Shown here in pieces: positions 14,015 to 25,539 of a DNA stretch of 64,000 bases. The position numbers and the translations under genes were made by a program. Position 1 is the first letter of the stretch. The number at the start of each line of letters is the position of its first letter. The notes under the pieces are model-generated. The model did not search any database and was not told where the DNA came from. It worked only from the letters and a program-made list of their open reading frames with translations. The DNA is from Capitulum mitella. Its lineage: Eukaryota; Arthropoda; Thecostraca; Pollicipedomorpha; Pollicipedidae. The DNA lies in assembly GCA_030062745.1 (NCBI GenBank), contig CP099844.1, positions 6,291,481 to 6,355,480 on the forward strand, read 5' to 3'.

Positions 14015-15243
14015 TAACCCTCGCCCACCGGGAGGTCGTTTTAGGACATCCCTGCCGTTTTTCTCGCACAATTTTTTGGTTGCGGGAGATAGAGCGTTGA
14101 TTTTTATTTAGACTGGTATTTGACATTCATGCTCATGGAGAAAAATTTTCAGAATTTTTCGTCTAATATGTCGTGACCTGCGAACTTTTTGTCAAGACCA
14201 CGTCAGTTACGTTTCTCACTTTATCGCACGGCACAGTGAATTTGTTGAATATTGGGTATTGCATGTCGTGTTACATGTTTATTTCACAAATTTTCGTGTC
14301 AGTGACCTGATTTTAGTGTACGGGCGGGGTCAGATCATCAGAGGTCGAGCCAGGTCAAACGTGCATATCAAACGTTGACTTCAAATGCCATTGTAGTTTT
14401 GTATACGGGATAAGTGATACCTACACTTGCAGGAATGCTTTATTACGATCCAACATGTCAATATTACTTTGACAAACATGGTTTGGTATAACGTGAGGCC
14501 AATTTGTGGGTCAAGGTCATGCTGGACCAAAAAATTCCAAAATTTGAAAACCTGAAATTGAATTGCACCTCTAGCAGTAACCTTGGTAAACTATTGCGGT
14601 CACCACAATGATATGCTAGAATAGAACGTGTGCCTAACGAATTTGGTGGCTTTAGCTTGAGTGCTTTTCGACAAAGAACGAATTACGAAAAATGACATGA
14701 GAGCCCCGGGCGGTGTCCTCGGGAACTAAGGTGACCGCGACACCAAATAGGCCACCTTCTTGTAGCCCGAGGAGAATCGGTGTGCTATGGCGTGCGTGTC
14801 GTCGTTCGTTTGACGTATGACCCGGCAAAAATGAGACTATCCTGCCTGCCACTGCAAGTTTCAGCAATGATAACATTTACGAGAACTGGAAGGTCACCCA
14901 TTGACCTAGACCCAAAAACCCATGCATTTTTCGGCAGCTAAGACAACGGCCAATACGCTGGTGCTTATGGAATCCATTTATTTCCGCAAGTTTAGGAAGT
15001 ACATTGCCAGGAAAACTTCGACATATTTTGACATCTCCGCTTTGATGTCACTGTCGTGACCCGGGAGCTCACCTTTTGACATGAAACTAGAAAATCGGAC
15101 ATCGTTGAGTTTTTTACGTGTCGAGCAACACAATGGTTTTAACGCGTTGCTCTATCTCTCTTGATTCAAAAGTAAGTGGGAAGGGGTCATTTGCGGACCC
15201 TAGCCGGGCGAGAATGCAAAAATGGACCCGCCGGACGAGGGCT
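14015..15243. mobile_element. 1.2-kb element with TTAACCC-type inverted ends (copy I)
   Basis: Left end AACCCTCGCCCACCGGG near 14018 is matched in inverted orientation by CCCGCCGGACGAGGGCTG near 15225. Between lie about 1.2 kb of AT-rich non-coding sequence with repeated TGACCT/AGGTCA words (14175, 14302, 14343, 14515, 14890). No transposase is visible, so it would be non-autonomous. Confidence 0.5.
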
Positions 15244-15639
15244 GATATTCATAAATTTTCTCCATTTCTCTTTGTCTAGAAAAATAACTTGAAAGTGGCA
15301 GCCTCTTGGCTGCTTTCTTAACATCAGTATATTAAAAACAGGTAGCATGGGTGCTCTTAATGGAGCAGTCCATGTAGACTAGTGCATCTATTTTGCCCCA
15401 TAGTGCCCTGGTCGTATTGAAATTTATGAAAAGGTGTTTGACAGTGCCCAGCACCTCTTCACATCACGAACATTATGGCCTGACTACTATTTTCCTCACG
15501 ATGAAAATGTTTTTGCTGGAATAAAGCTATGTTATATTCCAAAATAAACTGTCTGTAGACGCGAAGATAAGCCTTATTTTTAAATCTGCCAGTTATATCT
15601 TAATCTCTCTGGCATGGTCAACCGATCGTTAAAAACGCT

Positions 15640-16430
15640 TATGAATCTAAACGACATCACTTGCATCATGCACTTTACCCTCCGAAAAGTGTATACTTGT
15701 GCTTGTACTGGTACTTTTTGCACTTGTAATGCACCTGTTTTACACTTATGCCCGTACACGTCTTAAACACAGTGCAGTGCAGCAGAAGTACAGCTTATCA
15801 GAGGATTGGTAATACAGCCTATTGCAGATTATTACAACACCCATGTTTTAGGCACTGTAACGCTTCTTTTCGTTCCTGTAGTCTGAATATAGGTCCTTCA
15901 TGTTTTTTTTTTTAATCTAATTCATAGTTTTGGTCTTCTTAAATGGATGGTAAAGCGATGGTGGTAACGGTAATGGAACGATATTACAACAATATTAAAA
16001 CGATGTTAAACGATGGTAAACGACGGTAAACCGATTGTTAGGAGCCTATTGATCCAAACGACATCACTTGCATCTTGCACTCTCACTCATTGAAAAATGC
16101 ACACTTGTGCTTGTTTTAATACTTTTTGTACTACGCTTGTTTTAACACTTATACCCGTACACTTCTTAATTACAGTGCAGTGCCGTAGCATTACAACTTA
16201 TTACGGCATTAATACTACAACTTAGTGCAGCTTATTACAGCGTTTATATTGCGGCTTATTACAGCGTCTATATTGCGGCTTACTACAGCTTAACGCAACA
16301 CTGTTATTACGGCTTATTACAGTTTATTACAGCGTAAATATTTCAGACACAGTTGCTTCAGCAGTGATGAATTCATACTATTCATGTTCTATATTTTATA
16401 TTTTAAGTCAAAGTTTTGATCTCCTCAAAC
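15640..16430. repeat. Diverged tandem duplication of about 400 bp
   Basis: AACGACATCACTTGCATC at 15650 recurs at 16057, followed in both by TGCACT, CACTTGTGCTTGT, ACTTTTTG, CCCGTACAC and ACAGTGCAGTGC, then later by a shared TTCATGTT and TTTTGGTCTTCTTAAA/TTTTGATCTCCTCAAA. The second copy holds an extra expansion of GCTTATTACAGCG-type words (16190-16330). Confidence 0.7.
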
Positions 16431-17161
16431 GTCTTTTTATAAGGTTTAGGGTAGATAAGATTTACGTATGGGGATTTACGTAATACGTAAATGCTAAAAT
16501 ATGAAATTTTAGTTCTACTGCTGCTATTTTACTGCAAACACAGAGAAAGTGACTCTATGAAAAAGTGCAGCTGGAGACTTTGAAAACAAATACATATTAT
16601 TTTTTTTAATTCTCAAAGATTGTTTGCCTTTTACACAAGTCATTCGTGATAATAGCCAATTTCTCAAACCTCTGACCATAAAGTGTTTCTTAAAACCTCT
16701 GACCATAACCATCCTTTGACCTCCCCCTTGACCACGTTATTGATTATGAGGGGAAATTTACCCATCGTAACCAAGATCTGAGCCTGTTCTCGCCGGCTGA
16801 GTTTTTTCGAGAAATGTTCGCTGAACAGCCTGAACTCGCCCGAAGCCGATGACTTTAGCGAACATAAATACATTTCCAATGCCATAATCCTAGTCGTGAT
16901 AGCTTAGCAGAGCTCTTCTTAATGACCACCGCATTCCTCCCTGTCTGGCGGAACGTTGCCATCTGTGCTGCCATCTTATGCTGTGAACATAATGCCATTC
17001 TTGTTTGATTTATTAACATTGTTTTAAACTACGTTTTTTATTCGAGCTATAAAACATGGTTTAAAACCCGTTCCGATACATGCCTGTACCGCGGGACTGC
17101 CTCAAAGAGCGTTCCATTTGATTTCCAAAGGGATTCATTTTCCAACGGCAAGGATTCCAAA

Positions 17162-17220
17162 TTAACCCTCGCCGGGTTGGGGGCTGATGAGAACCCCCTC
17201 CGGCTTTTTTAGGATAGCCA
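17162..17220. mobile_element. Solo left end of the TTAACCC element family
   Basis: TTAACCCTCGCCGGGTTGGGG followed by a GGGGG...CCCCC hairpin and CGGCTTTTTTAGG, matching the left-end layout of the full copies. No right end was located. Confidence 0.4.
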
Positions 17221-17609
17221 GAAAACCAAGAGGCGCAGAATCCTGGGATACCTTCAAATGAATTCTCCTTCCACCTCGCGTCCATCTTAAAATTCCGGGA
17301 CAGCCCAGATCACTGACCTAGGGTACGTCGAACAGGATCATGTTCCAAAAAGACAAAGAGGCAGAACATTTTGTGAGATATATTGACTAAGATGAAACAT
17401 GACGCACTGACAAACCATCACAGATGCAACGATTTTGATGTCTCGATTTTTTCCGAAATGTCAAGGCTGAATTAAGGTCAGGCAAACGTTAAGGCTTTTT
17501 ATTTTACTTCTGTAGATTGTGGGCCTGGTTCGGCGGTTCTGGTGTGTGAATGTTATAGCAGAGTTCTGCTTCATGCCCGTCAGAACTGTAACTCTACTTT
17601 AAATGCATT

Positions 17610-17860
17610 CCCTTACCGACGAGCCTACCTCCGTGGCAGAAGTGACCAATGAGTGGTCCCAAAACCCTCCGGTTCTGACTACGACCGTGTGTACACCTTG
17701 AGACCACCTCCGCCGCTGCAAACAGACTCTGAGAACGGCGGCAGCTTCAGTGCAGATGTATGCTTTCAGTGATCTGCGTATCCGTCGTCGGTGCGGGGGC
17801 GGCGTACAACGGCACACGTGGCAGATACCCCCTCGCTCCGTGCATGTGAAACAAATCGTC
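17610..17860 (+). repeat. tRNA-derived SINE, degenerate
   Basis: CTACCTCCGTGGCAGAAGTG (17624) and CCTCCGGTTCTGACTACGACC (17667) match a tRNA A-box and B-box with several changes. The body runs to about 17850. Confidence 0.45.
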
Positions 17861-17930
17861 TCTAAACCCTAACCAATCAAAGCCGCCGCTGCGATAACCA
17901 AGGCATGTGAAAAAATGAAAAGCAATTAGG

Positions 17931-18095
17931 TAGATCAACGACCGCCAAAAATCGCCCCCAGCCGTCTGGAGAAAACCACAGATAACGCCATGCTCAGGGC
18001 CGCGAAGAGTCGGTCTCGGGCTCGGAGAGTAGGGTTTGAGCGTCTTACCAGACGGCTCATGTGGTTTTGGCGGTCTTTAACTTGGCCCAAGTGTA
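17931..18095. mobile_element. Small foldback repeat
   Basis: GACCGCCAAAA and AGCCGTCTGG at 17939-17975 recur inverted at 18047-18080. The word AGATCAACGRCCGCCAAAAA is shared with 12510-12530, indicating a dispersed family. Confidence 0.5.
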
Positions 18096-18975
18096 CCAGA
18101 TTTTAGGGTTCCGTGGTTACCGCACACCCTTCATCGATTGTTTAAAGTTTGGAAACAGCTTGTGGCAGTTTGAAAAGCGGATTTAGGGCTAGTATGCGCT
18201 CAGTAAAACTGCATGGCACGCGCACTTCTTATTGCAACTAATATTTACTACACAAAACTAGAAACTGCAACGGATCTAACTACAAATATAGCATTTCCTA
18301 GTCAGTAACCAGTTTTCCATTTGGTTGTTTTAGAGAATCCGAAATCCATTTCCAAAAGCTTCGAAACAATCTTCACCTGCTCATTTCCCCTTCCACTATT
18401 CTTCCAAAAGTGAAATGTTTTAAAACTAGTTCTGTAGGTAGGATATTCATTCTTTTTATTTGAAAATCATAAATGAGTTCATTTTGTCGTACAGGATCAG
18501 TTTTATAGGAGAAATTCAGTCACTTTATTATCTATGCGGGACGTTACTACTGAAGTCCACCACACCTCAGATTCCACCATCATAGAAGCGAAGGGCAAAT
18601 GATGGAGGAAAGACGCCACGGCACATTTACTTAATGTCTTCATATTATGTATGTCTTCACGTTGTTATCTACTTGTTGACACATGGCACGCTCTTACGAC
18701 AATACCAATGTCGCGCAAAGCCGTCTCTGTTATCAGTACTTGAATCTGTTGCTGTTCCCTATCGTGTGGTATTGTGCTATGGCAGGCATATGACCATGGG
18801 GGAGGGAGGCCATGGGGGCCGTGGTTCCCCTTAAGCCTAGGTATGCAGCAGATATATCGCGATTTCGCAGGAATACGGAATAGTAATCGCATATATGTTG
18901 CAAAAGCAAACACGGTATGTTTTCCTGTGCGTTAAATATAAGTTACATAAAATTGCTGCTTTTCCTATAAATTGC

Positions 18976-18998
18976 GTCATATGCCGGTGGCATATGAC
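18976..18998. repeat. Perfect 23-bp hairpin
   Basis: GTCATATGCC, 3-base loop, GGCATATGAC. Isolated; meaning unknown. Confidence 0.8.
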
Positions 18999-19330
18999 AA
19001 AATTTGACATTTGCTCCTCCCCCAGGAAAATCCTGACTACGTGCCTGTGCTGTGGTGTGAAAATGAAACATTTAAAAATAAAATGAGCTGTGGTTCAGAA
19101 CATGTAGAACTACATGAATTTCCTTAACATTCAACCCAGCATAACTGCAATGCGCCTGCTATTACACATTTCGCCTGCTATTACACAATCACGCCTGATA
19201 TTATGCTACACAGAACTTGTTTCGAAACGTTTCAGTTTCGAAGAGATATCTTTGATTACGACCACTTCTAGAATTCGGTTGAAACTTATTCTCTTCGGCC
19301 GAATTCCTTAAAATTAGCTGCACCTTAAAC

Positions 19331-19604
19331 CGGTGGCGTACCCAAGGGGGGCCTTTGGGGTCATGCCCCCTGAAGGTGAAGGGGGTCTTCCTGAAGCCCC
19401 AGTACTTTTTAGCCGTTTAAGACGCCCGTAGGGCGCCTAAAACGTAAAAACGGCCCGCAAGGCATCAAAATAGGGCCTCGAGGCCAAAGGGGTCGCCAAA
19501 TAAAAAGGGCCCCCAAACCATGAAGAGGACGCCCTTGACCGGAAGGGCGACCTTGACTCCATTTGGCTCCCTTCTGGGCAAAATCCTGGGTACGCCACCG
19601 CCTA
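19331..19604. mobile_element. MITE-like element with inverted ends GGTGGCGTACCCA
   Basis: Left end GGTGGCGTACCCAAGGGGGG and right end ATCCTGGGTACGCCACC are inverted copies. The interior is G-run and C-run rich, with GCCC-blocks and no coding capacity. Length 274 bp. Confidence 0.65.
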
Positions 19605-20493
19605 AAACGAGCATTTTGGTTTCAAACTTCTGAAGGACGGATATCGAGTTGTCCCAAGCAACCAAACGGAAAAGTAGTTTTGACGTCGAGATGTAAAGAG
19701 CTGCAGATTTACATGCACTGGTTGCAACGAAAGATACTTATGGCTTCTAATTTGGCCTAATGAGCATTGATTTCTCCTAAACTCGAGTACTGGATGTAAC
19801 AGATCGGTTCCATGGACCTTGAGCACGATTTATCTGCAGACTGCGTCAAGCGGCTTTGGCATATTTAGCAGTCTCACTTGATCCAAGCTAACTAAACCTG
19901 AATAAAGTGCAGCAATCACGTCTGCTGCGTCGATCACTGAAAAGGTTTGAAGATGACCACGGGATTGGAGCATGGGTGTATCCGCAGCTTCTCTCACACT
20001 GTTTCTAGCGGCTTGGGCAGTTTAATCCAACCGGTCATCGAATGTCGGTCTGTCTCCTTTATCGTCTATGCGTCGTGGATATGTCAGGGTATGCAGGCAA
20101 TCGATTCCGTAGGCTCGATCTCCGTGCTTGATTCGTTTTCAGTCCTAATCAGGCGGTTTTCGACGTGTTTTTGCGGTTTTCGAAGTCGTGACTTGATAAA
20201 TGGCCCACGTACTACTCAGCTGAATAGTTGTCGCATGCCCCAAGTCGAATGGTTCAGCTCCAAGGCAATCGGTCTGATTGGTTCAGAATATGTGTGTCGG
20301 ATGCATGTATCTACATACTACGAGCACTGCGTCCAACGTTTTTGATGTTTTCCCTACAGACATTCGGAAAAACGACTTCGGGAGCGCAAGAAGAGCATTC
20401 ATTCATATTTCAAAATGTCGAAATCTATTGGACACGTACCTGTTCCTTGTTATAGAAGCAGGAATAAATCTAGTACACTAAATTGGTAGCGTA

Positions 20494-20524
<31 letters not shown>
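20494..20524. repeat. (GT)n microsatellite
   Basis: Nearly pure GT run after GTGTGC. Confidence 0.95.
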
Positions 20525-20827
20525 CCGGATCTTTAGCCTGACGCACGGCACAGACGGCTGCACCGGTGACGGTGAAATTTGCTCACACGACAGGTTTATC
20601 ACTGTGATGATCCGCGGCATACATTCGTGTCAGTACAACGCCTCCACAGAACACGCGAGAAGGGGGACATGTTTTCAGTGGGAAAACCAACGGCACATCG
20701 CCAGTTCTCGAAGGAGTATAATTCTCGATCTACTGAACAAAGGAGTTAGGAAGGATGCGCCTTCGGAGCAACATTAGCACTCCATCCGTGCTGTTCGACG
20801 CCAATACAACTTCATCTTCAGCTAGGA

Positions 20828-20978
20828 AACCTAACCTAACTTAACCTAACCTAACCTTACCTAACTTAACCTAACCTAACCCAACTTCACTTAATCTAAT
20901 CTGGCCTAACCTAACTTAAACTAACCTAACTAACCTAACAACCTAACATAATCTAACCTAGCCCAACCTAACCTAACT
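20828..20978. repeat. Interstitial CCTAA/TTAGG telomere-like array
   Basis: About 30 copies of CCTAA with variants (CTTAA, CCCAA, TCTAA). TTAGG is the usual arthropod telomeric repeat. The array is diverged and internal, so not a functional chromosome end. Confidence 0.85.
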
Positions 20979-21994
20979 GCTGAAGAGAGCTATGTCCGAT
21001 CGCACTCTCTGTCGGCCTGCGGCCTCTAGTATCCTATACTGCGTCTTCGGCGCGACATTACACCCTCAGTGGAACGTGGCTCAATACCCCAGGCCATGCA
21101 TTCCTCTATGGAAAGCGAAGCATGGAAAGCGAGTTTACGATTCCTATAGTCTCAGCCACGGCCCGTTGACTGATAACACCGGTAACAATCACCGGTCCAA
21201 TAGAGAAAAGCCCCCTAGAACCCCCCGTTCCAATGCGGAATATTAACCCTATTCAGACCCCTTGTTCCTAGCGTTTTTTAGCATTGAGCGTACCAGTATC
21301 GTGGAAAGAAGCACTCACACTGGAAACAACATTCATTTTGCCAATGCCAATACATCGCCTTTATATCTCCACACCGACAATGACACAGCCGGTCAGGTGA
21401 TGAACGTCTACTGAAGTCGCAGGCGAACGCCCAATGATAATCGGCGACCCTCGGAGTCCCCGTCTCATAGGATAACATTCGCGGCAGAAACGCTACTGTT
21501 ACGTACAATAACCTCGTCAGTGTTTTGGGGTTTTCTGCAGCACTTCGGCTACTGCAGCCATTTCGCAACCTTGTCAATGTGATGCTGCATGAATGTCATT
21601 CTAGCGCACTGTTTACCAACATTTGGTTCATCGTAAATCCTGGAGGCATGGCGCCACATCGTTACGTGTCTGCCATCACTCCTAAAAATGACGTCATGGT
21701 GATGAATACTTTCTTCATCCAAGTTTTTGCATTTTCCGGGTTTCACGACAGAAACAGATAATGGAATCGTTATCTGCGTACTCTCTCCAGTAACTTCATA
21801 TTGTTTGCTGGATTCCCACCAAGGTGAACTATTCCCTTTATCAGCTACCAGGTGACTGGGCAGGTTGACAACTTTATCGTTTTACACGGACTAGGTCATG
21901 GCATGGAGGCACGGTTATGGACAAGGCGCAGCCCGCAGAGCCGTGTGAGAGAATGTGAACCCTGGCTTATCGCAGTCCATTCGTTATTAAGCTT

Positions 21995-22092
21995 CTGTTA
22001 TTCTTATTGTTATTGTTTTCGTTGTTATTGTTATCGTTATCGTTGTTATCGTTGTTATTGTCGTTATCGTTGTTGTTGTCATTGTTTTCGGT
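21995..22092. repeat. (GTTATT/GTTATC)n microsatellite
   Basis: About 100 bp of TTATTGTTATCGTT-type trinucleotide-based repeats. Confidence 0.9.
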
Positions 22093-22129
22093 CTATTGTT
22101 AATGCTTCCGTTATTGCACTTAAACTGAC

Positions 22130-22520
22130 TGTCAGGGGCGCAGTCGGCCGAAAATTTAGTGGCGTCTTCGGCCAGCGGTTGGCCCCCTCACTTTATGTGA
22201 ACCCCTGAACAAAAATACTGTCATAGCATTTTTTTCCAGGGGGCCCGCAGCAGAGGCACAACTAGCCCAAAATTTCGGGGAGTTCGTGACCAATGGTGAG
22301 CCCCTATCCTACGAGTTGGCCCCCTGCGTAAAAACAGCCAACGGAAATTTGACGACAACGGACGCTTGCCGTTCCTAAACGTTATTCATTACTACGTGCT
22401 CACTCTTCTCTGATTATCAATGGTCACACCAAACCATTTTTTTACTGGGTGACCTCCACAGCTGTTGGGGCCCTCTGCAGGCTGTCGGGGGGTTCCTCTA
22501 CTCTCGGGGGTCAGGGTGCC
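22130..22520. repeat. Degenerate G/C-run-rich dispersed repeat
   Basis: GGGGCGCAGTCGG, TTGGCCCCCTCA and CAGGGGGCCCGCAGCAG blocks resemble the MITE-like class at 19331. Boundaries unclear. Confidence 0.35.
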
Positions 22521-22554
22521 CTTTCACTGGCCGTAACAGAATGAAGGGGTCCCT

Positions 22555-22890
22555 GCCGGTCTGTAGGGCAGCCTGCAGGACAGCAGGGGTCCCTCCGCAG
22601 GCCAGCAGGGGCCCTTCAAAAGCTGACAGAAGTCCACAGGTCGGCAGGGGGCCCTACAGACCGGCAGGCGGTCCCTACAGGCAGACAGGGGCCAAAAACG
22701 CTAGCAGGGGCCCCCTCTGCAGGTCATTAGGGAGCCCCTACAGGCCAGCATGGGCTCTATAGTCCGGCAGGAGGCCATACAGGCCGCAAGGGCCCTACAG
22801 ATCGGCAGTGACCCCTACAGGCTGACAAGGCGTTCACGCAAGCTGGCAGGGGGCCTCTACAGGACAGCAGAAGACCCCCTAGATGCCGAT
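22555..22890. repeat. Degenerate 19-21-bp minisatellite
   Basis: About 16 imperfect units with consensus near GGGGCCCCTACAGGCCGGCA. It follows a diverged G/C-run-rich dispersed repeat (22130-22520). Confidence 0.8.
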
Positions 22891-23189
22891 AGGAGTTCTT
22901 CCATGGGCTTGGACGTATATATTTCACCTTTTGTTTTCTCTTGTCCACCGCTCTTAGAGGATTTTGGTGACAGGTTCAGTTTTTATAGGAGTAATTTTCT
23001 AACCTCGGTGTGCCCCCTTGAAACATTTCGGGGAGGGGTTCCTGGACCCCTAGGACCCCTTAGCTGCGTCACAGCTCCATGTATATATAACGACGAAACG
23101 AGGGTGTACCATGTCGCAATCGGCAGACTTAAAAACCTAAAACAGGATGCGTATGCAAGAAGAAAGCAACAGCGAGCAGATGACGGGGC

Positions 23190-23515
23190 ACGTCCGTTCA
23201 CGGCTGACACGCAGAAACCCAAAGCAGAAACCAAACACAGAGACCGAGCGGCGCAGGCTCGCAGGGCAGCAGGGGAATGAGGTCCAACGCAGTCAACGCC
23301 TCTCCGCCAACGCCGCACGAATGGCACTGCCAGGGACGCTGAGAACGACGCAGAAAGGTTACAGCGGCTGGCTACCAATGCGGAACTGGCGGCGGCGGCC
23401 ACGGCAGCTGAGGACGACGCAGAAAGGTCACTGCGTCGTGCTGCCGATGCGGAACGGCCAACGGCGTCGTCTCCTCGCGCAGCGACGCAAACGGGAACCG
23501 TTTTTTGGCATCTAA
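23190..23515 (+). pseudogene. Relic of an ORF with 23-residue STPR repeats
   Basis: Across shifting frames the translation shows TETERRRLAGQQGN, QRLSANAARMA, NDAERLQRLATNAELAAA and DDAERSLRRAADAER. The GACGCAGAAAGG motif recurs exactly 69 bp (23 codons) apart (near 23350 and 23419). This is the spacing and character of the score-and-three peptide repeat (STPR), known from the silkworm DNA-binding protein FMBP-1 and from transposon-associated ORFs. Frameshifts show it is decayed. Confidence 0.55.
23458..23507 (+). repeat. Tail of the STPR relic, copy 1
   Basis: Shares with 25487-25535 ACGGCGT, CTCGCGC, AGCGA/CGCAA and CGGGAACCG in register, about 78% identity. Confidence 0.6.
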
Positions 23516-24161
23516 AACACGGAGGGTGCGTTCAATTAGCGCTGGACGACGTAGACTCTACGTGTCGTCAAGGGCATAAATTCTTTGCCGCGTTCGATTT
23601 GCGCAGTGCTCGGCGGCATTGTTTACAAGCGAATCTGCGCCGGGTTAACAGGAACTTCCTCCATACTTGCACCACTGGTTTTGAGGCAGATCATTACAAC
23701 ATTGTACTAACTATACCTTGTACCTTATACCTAGTACCCTGGGGTAACCGGGATCTCGGCAGGCTTCAAGGCCTACAGAACTCGGCCTCATCGTGGCATG
23801 CCTGCGAGTACATAACTGATGACTGATATAGCACGCCTGGGCAGCATTGCACGGCACAAGGCATGCTAGTAACTTGAACTGCAGCATTATTCGTCTACAT
23901 CACCTACACAATTGCCAATTAGCTCATTAGCCACTGTCACTGCCTTATCTGTACATTTGTTTAGTAGTCTTAGTCCACACATACTATGAATGCACCTGAA
24001 CTATGGAAACTGCACATATCGTAACCAGTTTCTGAATGAGCCTATTGCGGCATTGCTGTCTAACATTGACCAAGTTGAAAAAATATTCCGCACGTCCGAC
24101 AAAGACTCTGTGACGTGACGTGACGTCATAAAGATTCATTGGGATTCATTCATCATTGGGG

Positions 24162-24227
24162 TTTCCCCAATGATGAAAGTCAGAAAACATGCTGCCTTTC
24201 ATTATCATACGCATCTTATTTATCTTA

Positions 24228-24284
<57 letters not shown>

Positions 24285-24562
24285 TACGCATTCTCTGACT
24301 GACTCCGGCGTCGGAGCAGCATTAAATTATGTCGTGGATCTTCACAAAGATTGAACCTGCCGTGTTTGCTAATTTCACTGTCATCGATGCAGCCGTTTGT
24401 GCTGTACGGCTGGCTGGAATCGGGACACACAGGCACATGTACGCTGCTAATTTAAAGTGCGCTCTATTAACGCCAGAAGGCAGAGATTCTACTCGACGTC
24501 AAGAAAATTCTTCGCCGTCCGGACCGAAAAGCCGTTCGATGTCACGTGACGGCAGAGATTCT
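24162..24562 (+). repeat. Left arm of an approximately 800-bp palindrome
   Basis: Nearly identical in inverted orientation to 24580-24968 over about 390 bp, with only a few base differences (for example CGCTCTATT versus CGTTCTATT) and a different TA-run length (24230-24282 here). Arms are separated by 17 bases. Confidence 0.95.
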
Positions 24563-24579
24563 GTGACGTGACGTCATAA

Positions 24580-24861
24580 AGAATCTCTGCCGTCCGCGTG
24601 ACATCGAACGGCTTTTCGGTCCGGACGGCGAAGAATTTTCTTGACGTCGAGTAGAATCTCTGCCTTCTGGCGTTAATAGAACGCACTTTAAATTAGCAGC
24701 GTACATGTGCCTGTGTGTCCCGATTCCAGCCAGCCGCACAGCACAAACGGCTGCATCGATGACAGTGAAATTAGCAAACACGGCAGGTTCAATCTTTGTG
24801 AAGATCCACGACATAATTTAATGCTGCTCCGACGCCGGAGTCAGTCAGAGAATGCGTATGA

Positions 24862-24902
<41 letters not shown>

Positions 24903-24968
24903 TAAGATAAATAAGATGCGTATGATAATGAAAGGCAGCATGTTTTCTGACTTTCATCATTGGGGAAA
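24580..24968 (-). repeat. Right arm of an approximately 800-bp palindrome
   Basis: Inverted copy of 24162-24562 with its TA run at 24863-24900. The spacer at 24563-24579 reads GTGACGTGACGTCATAA, a word also present just outside the left arm (24114-24132). Confidence 0.95.
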
Positions 24969-25486
24969 TCCATGGCATTTTGCCAGGGCTTGAAAAACAC
25001 ATAGCAATAGATCGGATAACGAAGGAGGTAGGATCCTCGATCAGGGGATAGCTCGTTATTGCCAACAACTCGGATGGAGCCACTTAACCAGAACAATTTC
25101 AGTGGTACAATTTACGGCGAAACAGAGTCGCGGTGGTGCATAAGCGCCAAATAGAACGCAAATTATAGTTGCCAATTGTCATCCTGCCCATTCTACACAT
25201 TTAACTGGCCAGACCAGCGAGCCTTTTTTGACCTCTATGTATCAAATGCGAGAGGTTTTCGGAGACCAAAAACGAAAAATGCTGTTTGCCCGAAGCGCCT
25301 AAATCAAAAGTACGTTTGCGAGGTCCAGGTCAAAATGCCGAAATGCCGGGTTTTGGTGGGGTGGACCACACTTGGAGGAGAGAGGCAAAGGTGGCGGCTT
25401 GGATTTTTGGGGCTTTAGAGTCTCTCATACAAATTCTGTTTGAGATGTAATTAAATACTCCACAACGAGACACGACGCCACCGGCG

Positions 25487-25535
25487 CCGACGGCGTGGCA
25501 TCTTCGCGCGGCGAAGCAAGCGGGAACCGCTTGTC
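25487..25535 (+). repeat. Tail of the STPR relic, copy 2
   Basis: Diverged copy of 23458-23507, 2 kb downstream, so the relic belongs to a repeated family or was duplicated across the palindrome. Confidence 0.6.
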
Positions 25536-25539
25536 AAAA

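Noticed and set aside
23083-23092. TATATATAAC with an ATG about 20 bp downstream
   Set aside because: ATG too close to the TATA for a normal leader, and the frame soon stops; the STPR sequence downstream is frameshifted.
24326-24814. ORFs sharing MSWIFTKIEPAVFANF on both strands
   Set aside because: They are the same sequence in the two palindrome arms, not two genes.
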